64,000 nucleotides of DNA from Flammeovirgaceae bacterium UBA1842 (lineage in GTDB: Bacteria > Bacteroidota > Bacteroidia > Cytophagales > Cyclobacteriaceae), in NCBI GenBank assembly GCA_002338655.1, contig DDIU01000032.1:1-64000 (forward strand), in the 5' to 3' direction. A program made the position numbers and the translations under genes. Shown one piece after another: positions 60,466 to 64,000 of the stretch; the stretch's first letter is position 1, and every line of letters begins with the position of its first letter. The notes below the pieces were generated by a model. The model made no database searches. It was not told the origin of the DNA and saw only the letters and a list, made by a program, of their open reading frames with translations.

Positions 60466-62892
60466 ATGCTCAAAAACTATTTTAAAGTAACCTTTAGAAA
60501 CCTAAGGAAAAACAAATGGTTTTCTCTCATCAACATCATTGGGCTTACTATTGGTATAACCGGGAGTTTAATTATCTATCTGTATATCGATCATGAACTG
60601 AGCTTTGATGATTTTCATAGTGATACCGATCGGATATACCGCATTACCAGATCCTCTGACACTCCAACCATTATTGATTATGAGGCCAATGTGCCTTATC
60701 CCATGATCAAGTCATTGCATCAGGATTTTACTCAATTTGAAAGCGTTACACTTTATCATTCAGATGACGAGCCAACTGTGGTAGTGGATGATAAAAAATT
60801 CAAACTTAAAAATCAGATCTTCGCTGATAGCAATTTTTTCGAAATATTCAGTTTTGAAATAATAGAAGGAAACCCGAAAGTGGCTCTTTCCCAGCCAAAC
60901 TTTGTTTTTCTTTCAAAAACCACAGCAGATAAATTTTACGGAAGTGAAAATCCAATTGGCAAAAAAATCAGTGTCAATGGACAGCTTGAACTTGAGGTGG
61001 CAGGTATATTTGCAGACCTTCCCTCTAATTCACTTTTTAATTTTGAAGCCGTTGTTTCTTTTCCCACTTTTTCCAGCGATTACCTTGGCGGATTGAATAT
61101 TGACACATGGCAGATGAGCGCTGAGGGCTATGCCTTTGTAAAACTGAAAAACAATATTTCTAAAGATCAAGCTGAAAAGCAATTCCCAATTGCGATGAAA
61201 AAGTATTTGTCTGATCAAGACTATAAACGAAAGCATTTTCATCTTCAGCCAATTACTGATATACATTTTGATAATAAATGGAACAAAGCAGCTACGGATA
61301 TGAAATCGTTGTATGCTTTGGGAGCCATTGGAGCTATATTGTTACTGATAGGATGTGTGAATTTCATCAATCTCTCTACAGCCATGGCGGTTAAAAAGTC
61401 TAAAGAAGTGGGGGTGAGGAAGTCGCTAGGGGCAGGAAAGGCACAACTTGTAGCTCAATACCTTGGCGAAACATTTCTAATCACCTCATTTTCTGGACTA
61501 TTGGCAGTTGGGATCAGCGAACGTTTAGTCCCACTTTTTAACAATGCCTTTGAAATGAAATTGGAGATGAACATTTTCCAGGGCATGGACATGTTGCTCT
61601 TTGTCTTATTTATTATAATCATTGTTACTCTTCTGGCAGGAATTTACCCTGCCTTGGTTTTAGCCGATTATAGCCCTATAAAAGCACTTAAAAACAATAT
61701 TCACTCGCAGAGCAATAGCTCATTGTTTCTGCGAAAAGGCTTGATCGTTACTCAATTTATCATTTCTCAAATATTGATTATTAGCACCATTGTAATCGCC
61801 AACCAGATGGCATATTTCAAGACAAAACCTTTGGGCTTTGACAAAAAGGCCATTATCAACGTGTCAGTTCCCGACAATAAAAGTGACTTATTGGATAGGT
61901 TTAGAAATCAACTGATGGCTGACCCAGGAATTAAAGAAGTCACTTTTTCTTTAGGTCCACCAGCTTCTACAAATACCTTTGAAACTAACTACCGATTGAG
62001 TACTGATTCTGAAGAAAACCGTATTGATATTCAAATACAACCAGCTGATCGTTATTACAAAGATACCTATGGAGTTCAATTACTTTATGGTCGGTGGTTT
62101 ACTGAAGCTGACGAAAAATCAGCATTGGTGAGACTGGGGGAGGCGGAGAAAGAAGGGGAAAACATAAGTTTTATCCTGAACGAAACAGCCGTTAAAGCCC
62201 TTGGGTTTAACAATCCACAAGAGGCCATTGGTACAATGATCACTTCAGGCATTGGAGACATATCTGCTCCTATTATAGGTATTGTAAAGGATTTTCATGT
62301 CACGTCTTTTCGTGAAAAAATAAGGCCTATAGCTATTATCCCATTTCCAATGTTCTACTACAATGCGGGGATAAAGATCTCTTTAGACCAAAGAGAGCAT
62401 ACCCTAAAGCATATTGAAGAGGTTTTCAACGGTTTATACCCGAACAGCATTTTTGATTACTCCTTCATGGACGATGATATCATGAAATTTTATGTAAAAG
62501 AGCAGCGCTCCTATAATATGCTTAAAGTTTTTAGTGGGCTTTCAATATTTATTTCTTGTCTTGGCCTATTGGGTATGATTTCTTTCATTGTAACTCAGCG
62601 ATCAAAAGAAGTAAGTATTAGGAAAGTATTGGGCGCTAATATGTTAAATGTGGTCGTCCTATTTACCAAAGATTTTATTGTGCTGGTATTGATTGCCTTT
62701 TTATTGGCAGCACCAATTGCCTGGTATTTAATGAAAATATGGTTAGCAGACTTTGCTTACAGAATTGATTTTCATGTATGGTTTTTTGCTTTGGCCATGC
62801 TTATTTCTGTTGTCATTACCTTCATCACAATAGGTTATCAGTCGCTGCAAGCCGCTCTTGAAAATCCCGTTAACTCACTCAAAAACGAATAA
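60466..62892 (+). CDS. ABC transporter permease, MacB/FtsX type, member 8
   Basis: The 808-residue permease (MLKNYFKVTFRNLRKNKWFS) has the full two-FtsX layout: FtsX1 with KKSKEVGVRKSLGAGKAQLV, FtsX2 with QRSKEVSIRKVLGANMLNVV, and end NPVNSLKNE. It is the first gene of a second tandem set, with member 9 starting seven bases after its stop. The promoter region holds the regulator 2 candidate sites. The reading frame is intact. Confidence 0.9.
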   Translation: MLKNYFKVTFRNLRKNKWFSLINIIGLTIGITGSLIIYLYIDHELSFDDFHSDTDRIYRITRSSDTPTIIDYEANVPYPMIKSLHQDFTQFESVTLYHSDDEPTVVVDDKKFKLKNQIFADSNFFEIFSFEIIEGNPKVALSQPNFVFLSKTTADKFYGSENPIGKKISVNGQLELEVAGIFADLPSNSLFNFEAVVSFPTFSSDYLGGLNIDTWQMSAEGYAFVKLKNNISKDQAEKQFPIAMKKYLSDQDYKRKHFHLQPITDIHFDNKWNKAATDMKSLYALGAIGAILLLIGCVNFINLSTAMAVKKSKEVGVRKSLGAGKAQLVAQYLGETFLITSFSGLLAVGISERLVPLFNNAFEMKLEMNIFQGMDMLLFVLFIIIIVTLLAGIYPALVLADYSPIKALKNNIHSQSNSSLFLRKGLIVTQFIISQILIISTIVIANQMAYFKTKPLGFDKKAIINVSVPDNKSDLLDRFRNQLMADPGIKEVTFSLGPPASTNTFETNYRLSTDSEENRIDIQIQPADRYYKDTYGVQLLYGRWFTEADEKSALVRLGEAEKEGENISFILNETAVKALGFNNPQEAIGTMITSGIGDISAPIIGIVKDFHVTSFREKIRPIAIIPFPMFYYNAGIKISLDQREHTLKHIEEVFNGLYPNSIFDYSFMDDDIMKFYVKEQRSYNMLKVFSGLSIFISCLGLLGMISFIVTQRSKEVSIRKVLGANMLNVVVLFTKDFIVLVLIAFLLAAPIAWYLMKIWLADFAYRIDFHVWFFALAMLISVVITFITIGYQSLQAALENPVNSLKNE

Positions 62893-62898
62893 AACAAC

Positions 62899-64000
62899 AT
62901 GCTCAAAAATTATATTAAAACAACTATGCGAAGTTTGATGCGGAGTAAATCAAACACGATAATCAATATACTTGGTTTGGCTCTTGGTATCACCTCCAGT
63001 TTGGTGTTATTTCTACTGCTCAATCACTTAAAAAGCTTCGATAAGTTTCATGCCAATTATGACAACATCTATCGGATTGTAACTGAGTCAGACGGACAAG
63101 GGGGTAATAGAGCCTATACTGGAGGGGTGCCAACACCTTTGCCTGATGCCATTAGGGAAGATTTTTCTGATTTGAAAGAAGTTTTGTTTATATCTAGTGT
63201 ATATGGTGATAATTTGATTTCCACCAAAAATGGAACAGAGCTGAAAACATTCTATGAGGACGATGAAACACGAATGGCCTATACAGAACAAGGATATTTC
63301 ACTTTGTTTGATTTTAAACTGTTGACAGGTAATCGCCAACACCTTTTGGATCAGCCTAATAAGGTTGTCATTTCAGAAAGACTAGCCAAAAGATATTTTG
63401 GCGATAGTGACCCTTTAAACAAAGTACTTATTCTCAATAAAACCACTGATTTGGTTGTAAGTGGTGTCATGGAAAATGTACCGGATAATACAGATTTCCC
63501 TTTCGAAATACTGATATCGTATGCGACCATTAAGCCAGAAAACGTAAAGTCAGGATGGGGAAGCATCAGTAGTGATAACCAGTGCTATGTCTTGTTGGCA
63601 CCAAATCAAAACCCTGAAAATTTAAATGCTCAATTTCCAAATTTCATAAAAAAATACATTGACGAAAAAAATGAAGATAATAGGGTTATGTATCTTCAAC
63701 CATTAAGTAATCTTCACTTCAATGAAGAATTTAGCAATTACTCCTATAATTCCATTAGTAATGGAAACCTTCAGGCTATAGGTATCATTGCACTTTTCTT
63801 ATTGGCCACCTCGTGTGTAAATTTTGTGAACTTATCTACAGCTGTTGCTGTAAAACGTGCAAAGGAAGTGGGAATAAGAAAAGTGTTGGGAAGCACCAAA
63901 AGTCAATTGGTCAGACAGTTTTTAGGGGAAACTTTTTTTATCACCTTGGTGTCAATTGGCATAAGTATGGGCTTGACTGAGGCATTCTTATTATATATCA
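62899..64000 (+). CDS. ABC transporter permease, MacB/FtsX type, member 9 (cut by window end)
   Basis: The frame opens at ATG 62899 (MLKNYIKTTMRSLMRSKSNT) and stays open to the window end, 367 codons. It covers the N-terminal helix, the first periplasmic MacB domain and most of the first FtsX domain (KRAKEVGIRKVLGSTKSQLV). About 430 further residues are expected outside the window. It lies seven bases after member 8, in the same operon; more members or an ATPase may follow. Confidence 0.88.
   Translation, partial: MLKNYIKTTMRSLMRSKSNTIINILGLALGITSSLVLFLLLNHLKSFDKFHANYDNIYRIVTESDGQGGNRAYTGGVPTPLPDAIREDFSDLKEVLFISSVYGDNLISTKNGTELKTFYEDDETRMAYTEQGYFTLFDFKLLTGNRQHLLDQPNKVVISERLAKRYFGDSDPLNKVLILNKTTDLVVSGVMENVPDNTDFPFEILISYATIKPENVKSGWGSISSDNQCYVLLAPNQNPENLNAQFPNFIKKYIDEKNEDNRVMYLQPLSNLHFNEEFSNYSYNSISNGNLQAIGIIALFLLATSCVNFVNLSTAVAVKRAKEVGIRKVLGSTKSQLVRQFLGETFFITLVSIGISMGLTEAFLLYI

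Noticed and set aside
15799..64000. ABC ATPase gene for the permease arrays
   Set aside because: No frame in the window has the ABC signature LSGGQ with Walker motifs; the GENGTGKE sites belong to the sigma-54 activators.

Overview
The window looks like a chromosomal segment of a Bacteroidota bacterium, most likely of the order Cytophagales. This is inferred from: a protein with a type IX secretion (T9SS) C-terminal sorting domain; 120-bp-scale intergenic repeats and RAYT transposases common in that phylum; few recognisable Shine-Dalgarno sequences; bifunctional HisIE and HisB enzymes; and long (about 800 residue) two-FtsX-domain ABC permeases in tandem. No rRNA, tRNA or CRISPR array was seen.

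Layout. 1-1,800: a multi-hairpin element at the window edge, then a VOC protein and a secreted TPR protein separated by an attC-like inverted repeat. 1,804-9,143 (minus): a complete histidine operon, hisG-D-C-B-H-A-F-IE, most genes overlapping by a few bases. It is preceded by an apparently complete transcription attenuator: an 18-codon leader peptide with five His codons, an 8-bp antiterminator pairing and a strong intrinsic terminator. 9,245-9,927: a RAYT transposase between 23-bp inverted repeats. 9,941-15,786: accessory metabolic genes (DUF2971, YfcC-type carrier, cyclase, luciferase-like oxidoreductase, GNAT, lipoprotein, NTF2-like), with two leftover copies of the carrier gene's 3' end and REP-like palindromes.

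15,799-34,852 and 54,551-64,000 (continuing past the edge) hold the most striking content: two related signalling/permease loci. Each has a membrane histidine kinase with almost no extracytoplasmic part and an NtrC-like sigma-54 activator. Each lies beside divergently transcribed ABC permeases of the MacB/FtsX type (six in the first locus, three in the second, the last truncated by the window end). No ABC ATPase is encoded in the window. Sigma-54-like promoters sit exactly 45 nt upstream of the first permease ATG in two places, with inverted or direct repeats at enhancer distance. My reading is that the kinases sense an envelope condition, possibly through the permeases, and switch on permease synthesis.

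35,087-45,144: a CDGSH iron-sulfur protein and sugar-related genes, then an arginine-centred cluster: arginine decarboxylase, divergent from arginase, a CtlX-type hydrolase, a deoxyhypusine-synthase-like enzyme, a GNAT-nitrilase fusion and arginyl-tRNA synthetase. 45,147-49,410: menaquinone genes menA and menB, a TMEM175-like channel and small genes. 49,448-54,373: a large secreted T9SS protein with near-identical 420-bp tandem repeats.
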